Shown here: piece by piece, positions 27,774 through 37,779 of the stretch | How the letters are laid out: each line of letters starts with the position of its first letter | Position numbering within the stretch: position 1 is the stretch's first letter | Source of the DNA: Alteromonas lipotrueae | Lineage (GTDB): Bacteria; Pseudomonadota; Gammaproteobacteria; Enterobacterales; Alteromonadaceae | NCBI RefSeq assembly: GCF_019249215.1 | Contig: NZ_JAESDI010000020.1 | Location: 1-64,000 of the forward strand | Reading direction: 5' to 3' | Length of the DNA stretch: 64,000 bases | Translations under genes and position numbers: made by a program | The notes under the pieces: model-generated | Database searches by the model: none | What the model saw: only the letters and a program-made list of their open reading frames with translations | Told to the model about the DNA's origin: nothing

Positions 27774-29183
27774 ATGTCAGTAGAAAAGGCATTAGAGCTG
27801 ATTAAAGAAAGTGAAGCGAAATTTGTTGATTTGCGTTTTACTGATACTAAGGGCAAGGAACAACACGTATCGATTCCTGCCGCTACGGTAGACGAAGAGA
27901 CATTTGAAGAAGGTAAAATGTTCGATGGTTCTTCAATTGCTGGCTGGAAAGGCATTAACGAATCAGACATGGTACTTATGCCTGATCCTACGAGTGCGGT
28001 AATCGACCCATTCGCAGAAGAGACTCAAGTAAATATTCGTTGTGACATCTTAGAGCCTTCTACTATGGAAGGTTACGAGCGTGATCCACGTTCAGTTGCG
28101 CGCCGTGCAGAAGAATACCTAAAATCTACCGGCATTGGCGACACTGTATTCTTCGGCCCAGAGCCAGAATTCTTCCTTTTTGACGATGTTAAATTCCACA
28201 CAGACATGGCCGGCTCTTTCTACAAAATTGATGCTGCTGAAGCAAAATGGAACTCAGGCGCTGATTTTGAAGGCGGAAACATGGGTCACCGTCCTGGTGT
28301 TAAAGGCGGTTACTTCCCAGTTCCTCCAGTAGATTCAGCGCACGACATTCGTGCTGCAATGTGTTTAGTAATGGAAGAAATGGGCTTAGTTATTGAAGCA
28401 CATCACCATGAAGTTGCTACTGCTGGTCAAAACGAAATTGCTTGCGAATTCAACACACTAGTAACGAAAGCAGATGAAATCCAAGTTTATAAGTATGTAG
28501 TACATAACGTAGCTCACGCTTATGGCCAAACTGCTACATTCATGCCTAAACCACTTGTAGGTGATAACGGTTCTGGTATGCACTGTCACCAATCAATCGC
28601 TAAAGATGGTGTAAACATCTTTGCGGGTGATAAGTATGCTGGTCTTTCTGAAGAAGCGCTTTTCTACATTGGCGGTATTATTAAACACGCTCGTGCAATC
28701 AACGCTTTTGCAAACGCATCAACAAACTCTTACAAGCGTTTGGTTCCAGGGTTTGAAGCACCGGTAATGCTTGCATACTCTGCGCGTAACCGTTCTGCAT
28801 CTATCCGTATTCCATACGTAACGAGCGATAAAGCACGTCGTATCGAAGTACGCTTCCCTGACCCAACAGCTAACCCATACCTCGCTTTCTCAGCAATGCT
28901 TATGGCTGGCCTTGACGGTATTAAGAACAAGATCCACCCTGGCGATTCTATGGATAAAGACTTGTACGACTTACCACCAGAAGAAGCGGCAGAAATTCCA
29001 ACCGTTGCTAGCTCGCTAGAAATGGCACTAGAAGCATTGGATAACGACCGTGAATTCCTTAAAGCTGGTGGCGTTATGACTGACGACATGATTGATGCGT
29101 ACATCGATCTTAAGTCTGAAGAAGTAACTACGCTTGCCATGACAACTCACCCAGTTGAGTTCGATATGTACTACAGCGTTTAA
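27774..29183 (+). CDS. glnA: Glutamine synthetase type I
   Basis: Cytoplasmic dodecameric enzyme making glutamine from glutamate, ammonia and ATP; the entry point of nitrogen assimilation. The 469-residue protein has [11 protein letters not shown] near residue 44, the ATP-binding region GSGMHCHQS near residue 264, and the adenylylation Tyr398 in DLYDLPPEE, so it should be controlled by GlnE. A GGAGG ribosome site precedes the ATG. The sigma-54/NtrC-like upstream region and downstream ntrBC fit nitrogen-limited induction. Confidence 0.99.
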   Translation: MSVEKALELIKESEAKFVDLRFTDTKGKEQHVSIPAATVDEETFEEGKMFDGSSIAGWKGINESDMVLMPDPTSAVIDPFAEETQVNIRCDILEPSTMEGYERDPRSVARRAEEYLKSTGIGDTVFFGPEPEFFLFDDVKFHTDMAGSFYKIDAAEAKWNSGADFEGGNMGHRPGVKGGYFPVPPVDSAHDIRAAMCLVMEEMGLVIEAHHHEVATAGQNEIACEFNTLVTKADEIQVYKYVVHNVAHAYGQTATFMPKPLVGDNGSGMHCHQSIAKDGVNIFAGDKYAGLSEEALFYIGGIIKHARAINAFANASTNSYKRLVPGFEAPVMLAYSARNRSASIRIPYVTSDKARRIEVRFPDPTANPYLAFSAMLMAGLDGIKNKIHPGDSMDKDLYDLPPEEAAEIPTVASSLEMALEALDNDREFLKAGGVMTDDMIDAYIDLKSEEVTTLAMTTHPVEFDMYYSV

Positions 29184-29207
29184 TTAACGCTTAAGTGCTT
29201 CAATATA

Positions 29208-29237
29208 CAAAAGCCCGCTTATGCGGGCTTTTTTTTA
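29208..29237 (+). terminator. Terminator after glnA
   Basis: AAAGCCCGC pairs with GCGGGCTTT across a TTAT-type loop and is followed by eight Ts. It separates the highly expressed glnA from the downstream regulatory genes. Confidence 0.9.
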
Positions 29238-29288
29238 TGCTAAAGCTTTTCTACTATATAAGTAAGAAACTATGAGTGAGTCTCCCTA

Positions 29289-29858
29289 TTGAATATTTAT
29301 CCCTACATTGTGTTGCTTATGGTGATGGTGTTAACTCCCGGTAAAAGCCATGGGCAAAGCACATCAAATGATCCTGAGGTGTCTACCACCACAAGCTCTC
29401 CTGTGTACAAGGTTAAGCAGGCTGACGGCACTATCCTTTATACCGATAGCCCCTCACCGAAAAGCGACACCGTTGAGTTTGATGCTAAAACACAGAATGT
29501 AGTGTCCAGTCCCTCAACACCTAAACCCGTTCTGGCTCAAACAACTAAATCGAAGAAAGTAGCCTATAAAGTGGTTATAGCCTCTCCGGCCCCTAATGCC
29601 ACCCTTCGAAACAATGCCGGAAACGTCACCATACGTGCGAACCAACCGACTTCAGTGAAAGCGCCTCGCTATCAATTAATCTTTGATGACGCCCTATTGC
29701 AGAGCAATACAACAGGCGTATTTACCTTAAATGGCATAAATCGGGGCGAACATCAGTATAAGGTTGAGCTCACAGACAATAAGGGCAAGACTCTTGCATC
29801 CTCCGCACTACAAACGCTGTTTCTGCATCAAGCTTCAGCGTTAATAAATAGCAACTAA
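29289..29858 (+). CDS. Exported DUF4124-domain protein
   Basis: A 189-residue protein of unknown function. A signal peptide-like segment occupies residues 1-22 (PYIVLLMVMVLTPGKSHG). The DUF4124 motif follows at about residues 38-55 (VYKVKQADGTILYTDSP). A C-terminal Ig-like beta domain (about 95-185; SPAPNATLRNNAGNVTIRAN) looks like a carbohydrate or wall-associated fold. The start is a TTG with only a weak ribosome site. It sits between glnA and ntrB, as I recall for relatives; the link to nitrogen control is unclear. Confidence 0.8.
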   Translation: MNIYPYIVLLMVMVLTPGKSHGQSTSNDPEVSTTTSSPVYKVKQADGTILYTDSPSPKSDTVEFDAKTQNVVSSPSTPKPVLAQTTKSKKVAYKVVIASPAPNATLRNNAGNVTIRANQPTSVKAPRYQLIFDDALLQSNTTGVFTLNGINRGEHQYKVELTDNKGKTLASSALQTLFLHQASALINSN

Positions 29859-29984
29859 CGTTCGAAAGTAGCGCAAAGCCCGCACCATAGCGGGGAACAG
29901 AAAAAAAGTAACACCAATTCTGTGCCTACAATTTTTGCCGATACGTTACAATGCACCTATATAGTGCAAAGGAGATAAGCTCGG

Positions 29985-31070
29985 ATGCAATCAACCGAGT
30001 TAGACACGCAACAATTTTTGAACAGCCTGAATACTGCGCTTGTAATGGTGGACGATAGATTAAATATTGTTTATGCCAACCACGCAGGGGAAGCGCTATT
30101 TGAAACAGGTAGAAAGCAACTATGCGGCCATCGTCTTGACGACTTTTTTCTGCCTGGAAATATCGATACCACTCGCTTACGCGCAGCGCTAAGACACGGA
30201 GAAGACTTTACCGAAAATGAAATTCGCCTGTGTTTTAGAGATAACCGCAACGTCATGGTTGATTTAACTGTCACGAACTTGCAATTAGAAGAAGGGGCTA
30301 GGCTGCTATTTGAAGTAAAAAAAATAGACCAGCAAAAAAGAATATCCCGTGAAAATTTACAAAACGCACAACATTATGCAGCTCGTGAACTTGTTCGTGG
30401 GTTAGCTCATGAAATTAAAAACCCATTAGGGGGCATTCGCGGGGCGGCGCAATTACTTGAGAAAGAATTGAGTGAAGGGCACAAAGAATTTACCCAAATG
30501 ATCATTGAGCAATCTGATCGACTACGTAATTTGGTCGATCGCTTGCTGGGGCCAAATTCACTTCCCAGATTCAATTGGAGTAATGTACACCAAGCGTTAG
30601 AGCAAGTTAGAAGCCTAATGCGGGTTGACTCAGAAACCCCCATTACCATCATTCGTGATTACGACCCGAGTATTCCGCCGTTAATGATTGACGCTGATAT
30701 GATTCAGCAAGCCGTATTGAATATTGTCAGAAACAGCATTCAGGCGCTAACCGAAAGTGAAACGCCCAATCCTCAGATTCGTTTAGTAACACGCATTGAA
30801 AGACAGATGACAATTCAGGGACACCGCCATGCGTTAATCGCTAAAATTAAGGTCATAGACAATGGCCCAGGCATTCCCTCAGAAATAAAGGACACGCTTT
30901 TTTACCCCATGGTGAGCAGTAAGCAAAATGGTTCCGGCTTAGGGTTATCGATATCGCAAACATTGATAAACCATCACGGCGGAAAAATAGATGTAGATAG
31001 CCACCCTGGGCACACCGAATTCGTAATTTATATTCCGATAGACCGCAAGGAGACAGGCAATGACGAATGA
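29985..31070 (+). CDS. glnL: Nitrogen regulation histidine kinase NtrB
   Basis: Soluble sensor kinase/phosphatase acting on NtrC and controlled by PII. The 361-residue protein has an N-terminal PAS domain (about 10-120), the H-box LAHEIKNPLGGIRGAAQLL with phospho-acceptor His142, and a C-terminal ATPase domain (NIVRNSIQAL, DNGPGIP, GSGLGLSI). An AAAGGAGAT ribosome site precedes the ATG. The 3' end overlaps ntrC by 11 bp. Confidence 0.97.
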   Translation: MQSTELDTQQFLNSLNTALVMVDDRLNIVYANHAGEALFETGRKQLCGHRLDDFFLPGNIDTTRLRAALRHGEDFTENEIRLCFRDNRNVMVDLTVTNLQLEEGARLLFEVKKIDQQKRISRENLQNAQHYAARELVRGLAHEIKNPLGGIRGAAQLLEKELSEGHKEFTQMIIEQSDRLRNLVDRLLGPNSLPRFNWSNVHQALEQVRSLMRVDSETPITIIRDYDPSIPPLMIDADMIQQAVLNIVRNSIQALTESETPNPQIRLVTRIERQMTIQGHRHALIAKIKVIDNGPGIPSEIKDTLFYPMVSSKQNGSGLGLSISQTLINHHGGKIDVDSHPGHTEFVIYIPIDRKETGNDE

Positions 31071-32469
31071 GTCAGTATGGATTGTCGATGACGACAGTTC
31101 TATTCGTTGGGTGCTTCAAAAGGCCTTACAAACAGCAAGCATCGGATGCTTGTGTTTTGAAAACCCACAAGATTTACTCCTTCAGTTACAAAGCGGTCAA
31201 GCGCCGGAAGTGATTATATCTGATATTAAAATGCCGCAGATGGACGGAATGACACTCCTAAACGAAGTGCATGCAACCCACCCTATGATGCCCGTAATTA
31301 TTATGACGGCGCATTCAGATTTAGACAGTGCGGTAAATGCCTATCAAAAAGGGGCGTTTGAATATCTCCCCAAACCTTTTGATATTGATGAAGCGGTAAC
31401 ACTCACACAGCGTGCGTTAGCCCATGCAAGAGAGCAGTCGAAAACGCAGCAAGCCCCTCAGGACGATCCAGAAACAGAAATTATCGGTGAAGCACCCGCG
31501 ATGCAGGAAGTTTTCCGTGCAATCGGCCGATTATCTCGTTCATCAATTAGTGTCTTAATTAACGGCCAGTCAGGTACCGGTAAAGAGCTTGTTGCCCACG
31601 CTTTGCATCGCCATAGCCCGCGCTCTAGCAAGCCTTTTATCGCACTTAACATGGCCGCTATTCCAGCTGATTTGGTAGAGTCGGAATTATTCGGTCATGA
31701 AAAAGGGGCGTTTACCGGTGCACAAAATGCGCGCCAAGGCCGCTTTGAGCAAGCTGATGGCGGTACCCTTTTTCTTGATGAAATAGGTGATATGCCGTTA
31801 GACGTACAAACTCGACTTCTTCGTGTTTTAGCCGACGGACAATTTTACCGAGTGGGCGGCCACCAATCTGTGGCAGTAGATGTGCGTATTATTGCTGCAA
31901 CCCACCAAAACTTAGAAAAGCGTGTGGCTGACGGAAAATTTCGTGAGGATTTATTTCACCGTTTAAACGTTATTCGTGTGCACCTACCGTCTCTATCTGA
32001 GCGCCGTGAAGATATTCATTTATTAGCGCGTCACTTCTTACGCCGAGCAGCTAAAGAGCTAGATGTAGAAGCAAAAAGCTTAAGTAAAGATGCCGAAAAG
32101 CTGATGGCTCAGCTTCCTTGGCCAGGTAACGTGAGACAACTCGAAAACGTATGTCGATGGCTAACCGTAATGGCCAGTGGACAAGAAGTTCTGCCAAGTG
32201 ACTTGCCGCCTGAAATCCACGGTGACAGCAGCATAGAAAAGCCCGCCGCCGAAGCGGGAGATTGGCCAGATTTACTCGCCCGCTGGACTGACAAGCAACT
32301 TCGCGATGGCAGATACAATATTCTGAATGACGCTATGCTTACGTTTGAAAAGATTATGTTAGAACGTGCCCTTCAGCATACTCACGGCCATAAGCAAGAT
32401 GCCGCTAAGCGTTTAGGTTGGGGGCGTAATACCCTTACTCGCAAATTAAAAGAGCTAGGTATTACGTAA
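31060..32469 (+). CDS. glnG: Nitrogen regulation response regulator NtrC
   Basis: Sigma-54-dependent transcription activator. The 469-residue protein has a receiver domain (Asp55 in [12 protein letters not shown]), an AAA+ domain with Walker A GQSGTGKE, the sigma-54 contact loop GAFTGA and Walker [11 protein letters not shown], and a C-terminal Fis-type helix-turn-helix ([16 protein letters not shown]). Translation is probably coupled to ntrB. The candidate NtrC sites before glnA are the expected target. Confidence 0.98.
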   Translation: MTNESVWIVDDDSSIRWVLQKALQTASIGCLCFENPQDLLLQLQSGQAPEVIISDIKMPQMDGMTLLNEVHATHPMMPVIIMTAHSDLDSAVNAYQKGAFEYLPKPFDIDEAVTLTQRALAHAREQSKTQQAPQDDPETEIIGEAPAMQEVFRAIGRLSRSSISVLINGQSGTGKELVAHALHRHSPRSSKPFIALNMAAIPADLVESELFGHEKGAFTGAQNARQGRFEQADGGTLFLDEIGDMPLDVQTRLLRVLADGQFYRVGGHQSVAVDVRIIAATHQNLEKRVADGKFREDLFHRLNVIRVHLPSLSERREDIHLLARHFLRRAAKELDVEAKSLSKDAEKLMAQLPWPGNVRQLENVCRWLTVMASGQEVLPSDLPPEIHGDSSIEKPAAEAGDWPDLLARWTDKQLRDGRYNILNDAMLTFEKIMLERALQHTHGHKQDAAKRLGWGRNTLTRKLKELGIT

Positions 32470-32501
32470 TTCAAGGTAGGTTTTAAGCGCTACAAATACA
32501 C

Positions 32502-32541
32502 AAAAGCCCGCTTTATTTATTGTTAAATTGCGGGCTTTTTT
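32502..32541. terminator. Terminator between convergent ntrC and the HD-GYP gene
   Basis: AAAAGCCCGC pairs with GCGGGCTTTT across a loop of about 20 nt, flanked by A and T runs. Confidence 0.8.
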
Positions 32542-32584
32542 ATGCTTGTTGAAAACAAAAAATATGTTCGTAGCTAATCGGAGG

Positions 32585-33724
32585 CTAGCCGCCCTTTTTC
32601 AACAGACTTGTCATAGCTTGGTTGAACAACCTAACCCACTTCATGCTAAATTGGCCTTTAGCGCTTCGGTTAATTTCAATAACCGCCTCTTTCTTGGATA
32701 GTTGCTTATCTTCATTATGAGCTCGGGAATGTGTCATTGCATCATAAGTATCAACAATAGCTAGTAACTTAGCGCCATCACAAATACCTTCCTCTTTCAG
32801 CCCTAATGGATAACCGGTTCCATCGGTACGCTCATGATGCTGCATCACTATTTTACGGGCCAAATCCCATTGATCTAAGTGCTCTAGCAAACGAGAGCTT
32901 TTATACACATGGGAGCGCATTAAGTTAAATTCTATATCAGTTAACGCTTCGCTTTTATGCAATAGCTTTAATGGCATGAAAGCCATACCAAAATCATGCA
33001 CATAACTGGCTACGGCTAGCTGAGACTCATCAATAGGTTTACCCGCTGTGCTGTTAATGTATATCGCTAACTTAGCTACCCTATCCCCCCGACCAACCCA
33101 AAAATTCGAGCGTTTCTCAATGGTTTGCATGAGATCGCGAAAGAAAAGAACATCCAGTTTCTTTTCACTACTCATGTCTTTAGGTATACCCGACGTTGCC
33201 AAAGTAGGCGGTTTTATTTGAATATTTTCAGGGTTGTTGTCGTCGGTGATCACGTCTAGCGCGGGGTTGAGTAATAATACCGCTTCGGTGAGGCGTTTCT
33301 CATGTTCATCACCATTATCCGGCGTAATTCGACTTATCGCCATGACCAACTGTTGATGCAAGGTATCGTCATATTCGGCTTTTCCTTCAGCCATAACAGC
33401 TTCTACAAATGCCTTGACCCTATCCATGGTAAGTAATACCAAGTCACTCATGGTACTGGTATAAGATACTTGCCCTTTACGTAAATAGTCGAGTAAGTCT
33501 TCCACATGTTGAAGCAAGGGGATCATGGGTGAAAAATTCACTAACCCAAGGTCGCCTTTAATCGTATGGATTGAACGGAACAACGCACGTTGCAGTTCAT
33601 TGTCCTCTGGACGAAGCTCTAATTCGATTAATGTCTGCTCACTCGATTCGTAAAGCTCATTAATTTCTTCCATTAAGTCACAAAGAATATCTTCTTCGAG
33701 GTCGTCAGGTACAAATGTCTGCAT
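32585..33724 (-). CDS. Hpt-HD-GYP domain protein (putative c-di-GMP phosphodiesterase)
   Basis: A 379-residue cytoplasmic signalling protein. The N-terminal domain is a histidine phosphotransfer (Hpt) module with the acceptor His53 in RSIHTIKGDLGLVNF. The C-terminal part (about 190-375) is an HD-GYP domain with the HD pair in SYVHDFGMAF and HHERTDGTGYPLGLKEEG. HD-GYP domains hydrolyse cyclic di-GMP. An Hpt directly in front, with no receiver domain, is an uncommon arrangement and suggests that phosphorelay input controls second-messenger breakdown. No cognate kinase is adjacent. Confidence 0.85.
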   Translation of the reverse strand: MQTFVPDDLEEDILCDLMEEINELYESSEQTLIELELRPEDNELQRALFRSIHTIKGDLGLVNFSPMIPLLQHVEDLLDYLRKGQVSYTSTMSDLVLLTMDRVKAFVEAVMAEGKAEYDDTLHQQLVMAISRITPDNGDEHEKRLTEAVLLLNPALDVITDDNNPENIQIKPPTLATSGIPKDMSSEKKLDVLFFRDLMQTIEKRSNFWVGRGDRVAKLAIYINSTAGKPIDESQLAVASYVHDFGMAFMPLKLLHKSEALTDIEFNLMRSHVYKSSRLLEHLDQWDLARKIVMQHHERTDGTGYPLGLKEEGICDGAKLLAIVDTYDAMTHSRAHNEDKQLSKKEAVIEINRSAKGQFSMKWVRLFNQAMTSLLKKGG

Positions 33725-33956
33725 TATAGATACCGGGTTGGTGAGGATGAGGTTGCACTTTCTCTTATTGTAAGATGCTATCGACCAAGTTACCTCATAC
33801 TAAAGTTAAGTATTTTATATTAACTTGCCCATTTTGAACGTATTTCTAGCTATTCCATGGCAACAGAACCGTTAAAGCATCTATAATAGCTCATCGGACA
33901 AGTGTACGCTGAAACTTACTTTATACTTCGCGCGTCATTTATATTCAGGAGCCACT

Positions 33957-34682
33957 TTGATAGCTTTACTACGCGTACCTACGCTTTTACTCACCTTCTT
34001 GCTAGTTAATATAGCCCTATTTGCAGTATGTATTTTTCGCCCGTTCCATAAAGATAATGTGCATACGGCGGGTAAACTTTATTCGTTAATGTCTTACGTA
34101 ATGGGTTTAAAGGTGATTGTTCGAAAAGACCCGGCGGTAGACATAAAAGAACCCTACGTGTTTATTGCTAATCATCAAAATAGCTACGACGTGATGACGA
34201 TTTGTAAAGCCGCTTTACCCGGCGTTGTCACCATTGGCAAGAAAAGCCTTAAGTGGATCCCGATTTTCGGTCAAATTTATTGGCTATCAGGTAATATCCT
34301 CATCGACCGGAAAAATTCCGGCAAAGCCCGAAACACATTAGATATTGCAGCCAACCGTATAGCTAAAAAGCGTACCTCTGTATGGTTCTTCCCTGAAGGA
34401 ACACGAAGCTACGGACGCGGTTTATTGCCTTTTAAACAAGGCGCATTCCGACTGGCGAAAACCACCAATGAACCCATCGTCATGGTTACTGCGAGTAACC
34501 TACACAACAAAGTAAAGTGGAATCGGTGGGACAATGGCGTAGTACTTATCGATATTAGTGCGCCTGAAGCCCTCACCGACGAAAAACCAATTAAAGCATG
34601 GATGCAGTATTTCAACGACCAGATGAAAAACAAAATGGCCCAGTTGGATGCTGAAGTCGCTGAAATGGAAAAAAGCAGGTAA
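33957..34682 (+). CDS. plsC: 1-acyl-sn-glycerol-3-phosphate acyltransferase
   Basis: Inner-membrane enzyme converting lysophosphatidate to phosphatidate. The 241-residue protein has an N-terminal membrane segment, the catalytic H-X4-D motif in NHQNSYD near residue 72, and FPEGTRSYGRG near residue 147. The start is TTG, supported by AGGAG 6 nt upstream. Followed 30 bp later by rraB. Confidence 0.94.
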   Translation: MIALLRVPTLLLTFLLVNIALFAVCIFRPFHKDNVHTAGKLYSLMSYVMGLKVIVRKDPAVDIKEPYVFIANHQNSYDVMTICKAALPGVVTIGKKSLKWIPIFGQIYWLSGNILIDRKNSGKARNTLDIAANRIAKKRTSVWFFPEGTRSYGRGLLPFKQGAFRLAKTTNEPIVMVTASNLHNKVKWNRWDNGVVLIDISAPEALTDEKPIKAWMQYFNDQMKNKMAQLDAEVAEMEKSR

Positions 34683-34712
34683 ACTTGCGAAAAATGATTG
34701 AGGTTTTGCTTT

Positions 34713-35111
34713 ATGAGTCAGTTTGATGAACGAGAAGAATGGTATTCCTTCAATGAGGAAACCATAGAAGCGCTATTAGAAGACGGTAGCCAGGCCGATG
34801 CTGAATACACCATTGAGCATCACTTTGCGAGTAACGACTTCGACAAGTTAGAAAAAGCGGCGGTTGATACGTTCAAAGCGGGTTTTGAAGTGACTGACGC
34901 AGAAGAGTTAATGCTTGATGATGGCGGCACAATATTTTGTTTCGATGCTATCATTGAACGAGCGTTAGACCTTGAAAAACTCAATGCTGATTCCGATACC
35001 CTACTTAAAATTGCTGACAAACAAGACGTTCAATACGACGGCTGGGGTACGTATTTCATGCCCCGCGGCGATGATGAAGATGAGTACGAAGACGACTACC
35101 TAGAAGATTGA
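34713..35111 (+). CDS. rraB: Ribonuclease E inhibitor RraB
   Basis: Small acidic cytoplasmic protein that binds and modulates RNase E. The 132-residue protein has the family core ([38 protein letters not shown]) and a long C-terminal run of Asp and Glu. I use the ATG at 34713 with GAGG upstream, rather than a TTG five codons earlier. It probably shares a transcript with plsC. Confidence 0.93.
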   Translation: MSQFDEREEWYSFNEETIEALLEDGSQADAEYTIEHHFASNDFDKLEKAAVDTFKAGFEVTDAEELMLDDGGTIFCFDAIIERALDLEKLNADSDTLLKIADKQDVQYDGWGTYFMPRGDDEDEYEDDYLED

Positions 35112-35225
35112 TTCTGACAGACTCATCCCTTTACTCAACAGAACATTAAGGGTGGCTTCAGTTTTTGTTCATCTTATTTAATCAACAATGGCACCTGTCA
35201 CTATTGATTAGAAAGGATGTAAACA

Positions 35226-36047
35226 ATGAAATCACCCATTCAACCCTTTGCTAAGTTCTGCCTATTAGCAGTATTGCCTTGCTCGTTGATCACTACTTCA
35301 TACGCGGATCCAGTGTCATCCAATGACCCTGTTTCTGTAGAATCAACAGAATATCGCTACGGCGCCGTTTACTCCCCAGCTGAAGCGTCCACTAAGGCTG
35401 CAATTAACGCGACCACCAAGAATGCCTCTACCAGTGCCATTAACGATACAAAAACTGGCGTATTGGAATCACCTTCGTTGGCTGAGAAAAAAGCGAAACG
35501 TGAAAGCCTTTTTAGCGGCACGAGTAAATCCTATGCCGAAGCACAATCTACCACACTATTGCCCGATTACTGGATTTATGACAGTTGGGTATCTTTAGAT
35601 ACTGATATCGATTATGACGGATATTATTCTGAATTTACCGTTGAGTTCGATGCAGATACCGCTTACGACAGTGCCCTTGTATATGGGGTTATTTACTTAG
35701 GCAGAAACGATCGCTATGAGGCCATTCATGTCACCTCTGAATTTGTGCTGTATGGTGAAGATTCCTCAGATGCATTTGTGGTAGAAAGCCGCCTGCTTTC
35801 AGGCTTTCCCGCTGCAGATTATGATGTGCTCATCGAACTATATGATGCCTATTCCGAGCAACTGGTCGCTTTTTCTGACGGCTATGATGATGCCGACCTT
35901 GCTTATCTAAGTTTAGAAAGTGATAACCATGAGTATATCTACGAAGATACGGTCATAGTGGTTGAGGAACACGGCGGCAGCACGACTATCTTCGGTTTAC
36001 TATTCATCGCCTTTACTCTAGTGGCGCGCAGGTTGGCTCGGCACTAG
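35226..36047 (+). CDS. Exported choice-of-anchor H-like protein with C-terminal sorting signal
   Basis: A 273-residue protein with an N-terminal signal peptide (cleavage near residue 27, SYA), a low-complexity Ala/Thr/Ser region (about 50-90), an aromatic acidic beta domain (about 115-235; WIYDSWVSLDTDIDYDGYYS), and a C-terminal tripartite tail: GG motif, hydrophobic span, Arg cluster (EHGGSTTIFGLLFIAF, then ARRLARH). That tail resembles GlyGly-CTERM signals processed by rhombosortase and exported by type II secretion. The family name is from memory and less certain than the sorting tail. Function unknown. Confidence 0.65.
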   Translation: MKSPIQPFAKFCLLAVLPCSLITTSYADPVSSNDPVSVESTEYRYGAVYSPAEASTKAAINATTKNASTSAINDTKTGVLESPSLAEKKAKRESLFSGTSKSYAEAQSTTLLPDYWIYDSWVSLDTDIDYDGYYSEFTVEFDADTAYDSALVYGVIYLGRNDRYEAIHVTSEFVLYGEDSSDAFVVESRLLSGFPAADYDVLIELYDAYSEQLVAFSDGYDDADLAYLSLESDNHEYIYEDTVIVVEEHGGSTTIFGLLFIAFTLVARRLARH

Positions 36048-36146
36048 CAATTTACTGTTTACCAAAAAGACTTTCATTGAAAGGCGGCGCTTTATCCTTT
36101 TATCACTATACTAAAGTAGCAGAACAAAAAATAAGCATTATGCAAT

Positions 36147-37637
36147 ATGATTTGGCCGCATAATGACTTACGAAAGTGGCTACCGGTTGGCAGCTACATC
36201 GATATGTTAAGTCTAGATGGTATACGTGCGATGAAAATTGAAAATGTAAACCTGATCAACCTTTTGGAACATGCGCATATTGGCGTAGTGATACATTCTT
36301 GGGATTCGCAGATTGTTTACGTGAACCCTGCAGCTATGAAGCTATTTAAAACGTCACTTGAACGTTTACAAAGCCGGCATCTGCTAGAAGATGGGTGGGA
36401 GTTGGTAGACAGGCAAAATCGCCGTCTTCACCCCGACGAATATCCGGTAAACAAAGTGACGTCGCTAAATGTCTCGATTACTGATGAAATTATTGGCTTA
36501 GTCAATGATAACAGCGGAGAGATCTGTTGGTTAAATGTCAGTGCTTATCCGGAAAAATCCGAGGGTGCAGGTTTTGTGGTGGTTTACTTTACCGAAATCA
36601 CCGAAAAAATTGCAGCGTTTTCATTCCTCGATATTGTGCAAAGCGCACAAGATATGATTATTGTTACCGAGGCGAAATCAATCGAGGGACCTTTATCACC
36701 CAAAATCATTTACGTGAACGATGCCATTTGTAAGCTTACGGGATATTCTAGAGAAGAGCTAATGGGTGAAACGCCACGGATTTTTCAAGGTACACTGACA
36801 GACAAAGAAGCTACCTCTCGCATTCACTGTGCACTTGCAGAGAACAAGCCAATAACGGAAACACTACTTAATTATACTAAAACCGGCACCCCCTACTGGG
36901 TTGAAATGAGTATTTTTCCACTCAAAAATCAGCTGGGAGAAGTCACCCACTTCGCTTCGGTCGAGCGAGACGTAAGTGCCGTTAAGTTTCACGCCGAGCA
37001 ACTGAATAACCGTAATTTTGAGCTAAAGAGTATTCGAGAAAATTTAGAAGACTTGGTAACTCAACGTACCAGAGAGCTTCGTAACGTTAACGTGAAACTT
37101 GAAAAACTCGCCTATTTTGACCCTCTCACCGACATTCCGAATAGGCGTGCCTTTGAAGAGGCACTAGATAAATCTACGCACTTTGCTCATCGCCACGGCC
37201 ATTCTCTATTAATCGGCATTGCCGATGTTGACCACTTTAAGAAAATCAATGATACCTTCGGTCATGCGTTTGGTGATGATGTATTAGTGGCTGTTGCGAA
37301 GTCGATGAAACAATTTTTCCGCCAAGAAGATGGTGTAGGAAGAGTAGGCGGAGAAGAGTTTGCTTTTTGTATGATATTACCAGGCTCCCATGATCCTAAG
37401 AATATTCTTGATAGACTCAGAAAGCGGGTTGAATCAATTTCAAGCACGCTTCCTGCGCTAAAGGGTTATGAGGTAACTATCAGTATTGGTGCTTATTATG
37501 TCAGCGAGGTAAACCCCACTGAAACAAAAGAGATGATGAGCAAGGCTGATGAGGCGCTGTACCGCGCTAAACGGGAAGGGAGAAATCGGGTTAGCTTGGT
37601 AAGACAATATAAAACGGAATCCAATTCACTCAATTAG
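36147..37637 (+). CDS. PAS-PAS-GGDEF diguanylate cyclase
   Basis: Predicted cytoplasmic cyclic di-GMP synthase, 496 residues. Two PAS domains (about 38-145 and 160-280; the second has the PAS/PAC core IIYVNDAICKLTGYSREEL and VEMSIFPLKN) are followed by a short coiled coil and a GGDEF domain. The active site is GGEEF in RVGGEEFAF, and an RxxD inhibitory site (RQED) lies five residues upstream, so product inhibition is expected. Start is uncertain: in-frame ATGs at 36204 and 36231 also fit and none has a strong ribosome site. The Cys/FMN motif of LOV domains is absent. Confidence 0.85.
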   Translation: MIWPHNDLRKWLPVGSYIDMLSLDGIRAMKIENVNLINLLEHAHIGVVIHSWDSQIVYVNPAAMKLFKTSLERLQSRHLLEDGWELVDRQNRRLHPDEYPVNKVTSLNVSITDEIIGLVNDNSGEICWLNVSAYPEKSEGAGFVVVYFTEITEKIAAFSFLDIVQSAQDMIIVTEAKSIEGPLSPKIIYVNDAICKLTGYSREELMGETPRIFQGTLTDKEATSRIHCALAENKPITETLLNYTKTGTPYWVEMSIFPLKNQLGEVTHFASVERDVSAVKFHAEQLNNRNFELKSIRENLEDLVTQRTRELRNVNVKLEKLAYFDPLTDIPNRRAFEEALDKSTHFAHRHGHSLLIGIADVDHFKKINDTFGHAFGDDVLVAVAKSMKQFFRQEDGVGRVGGEEFAFCMILPGSHDPKNILDRLRKRVESISSTLPALKGYEVTISIGAYYVSEVNPTETKEMMSKADEALYRAKREGRNRVSLVRQYKTESNSLN

Positions 37638-37779
37638 TGGCACAACCTAAACGAGTATGATGAATTCATTTTTATCGTTCTTTGGTCTAAAGCTTCGCTG
37701 GCTTTGGCAAATAACTTGGTAAATATCTAAAATCGATGCCAGAATAAAAATATTATAAAGAACAACTGGAACCGTTCTA

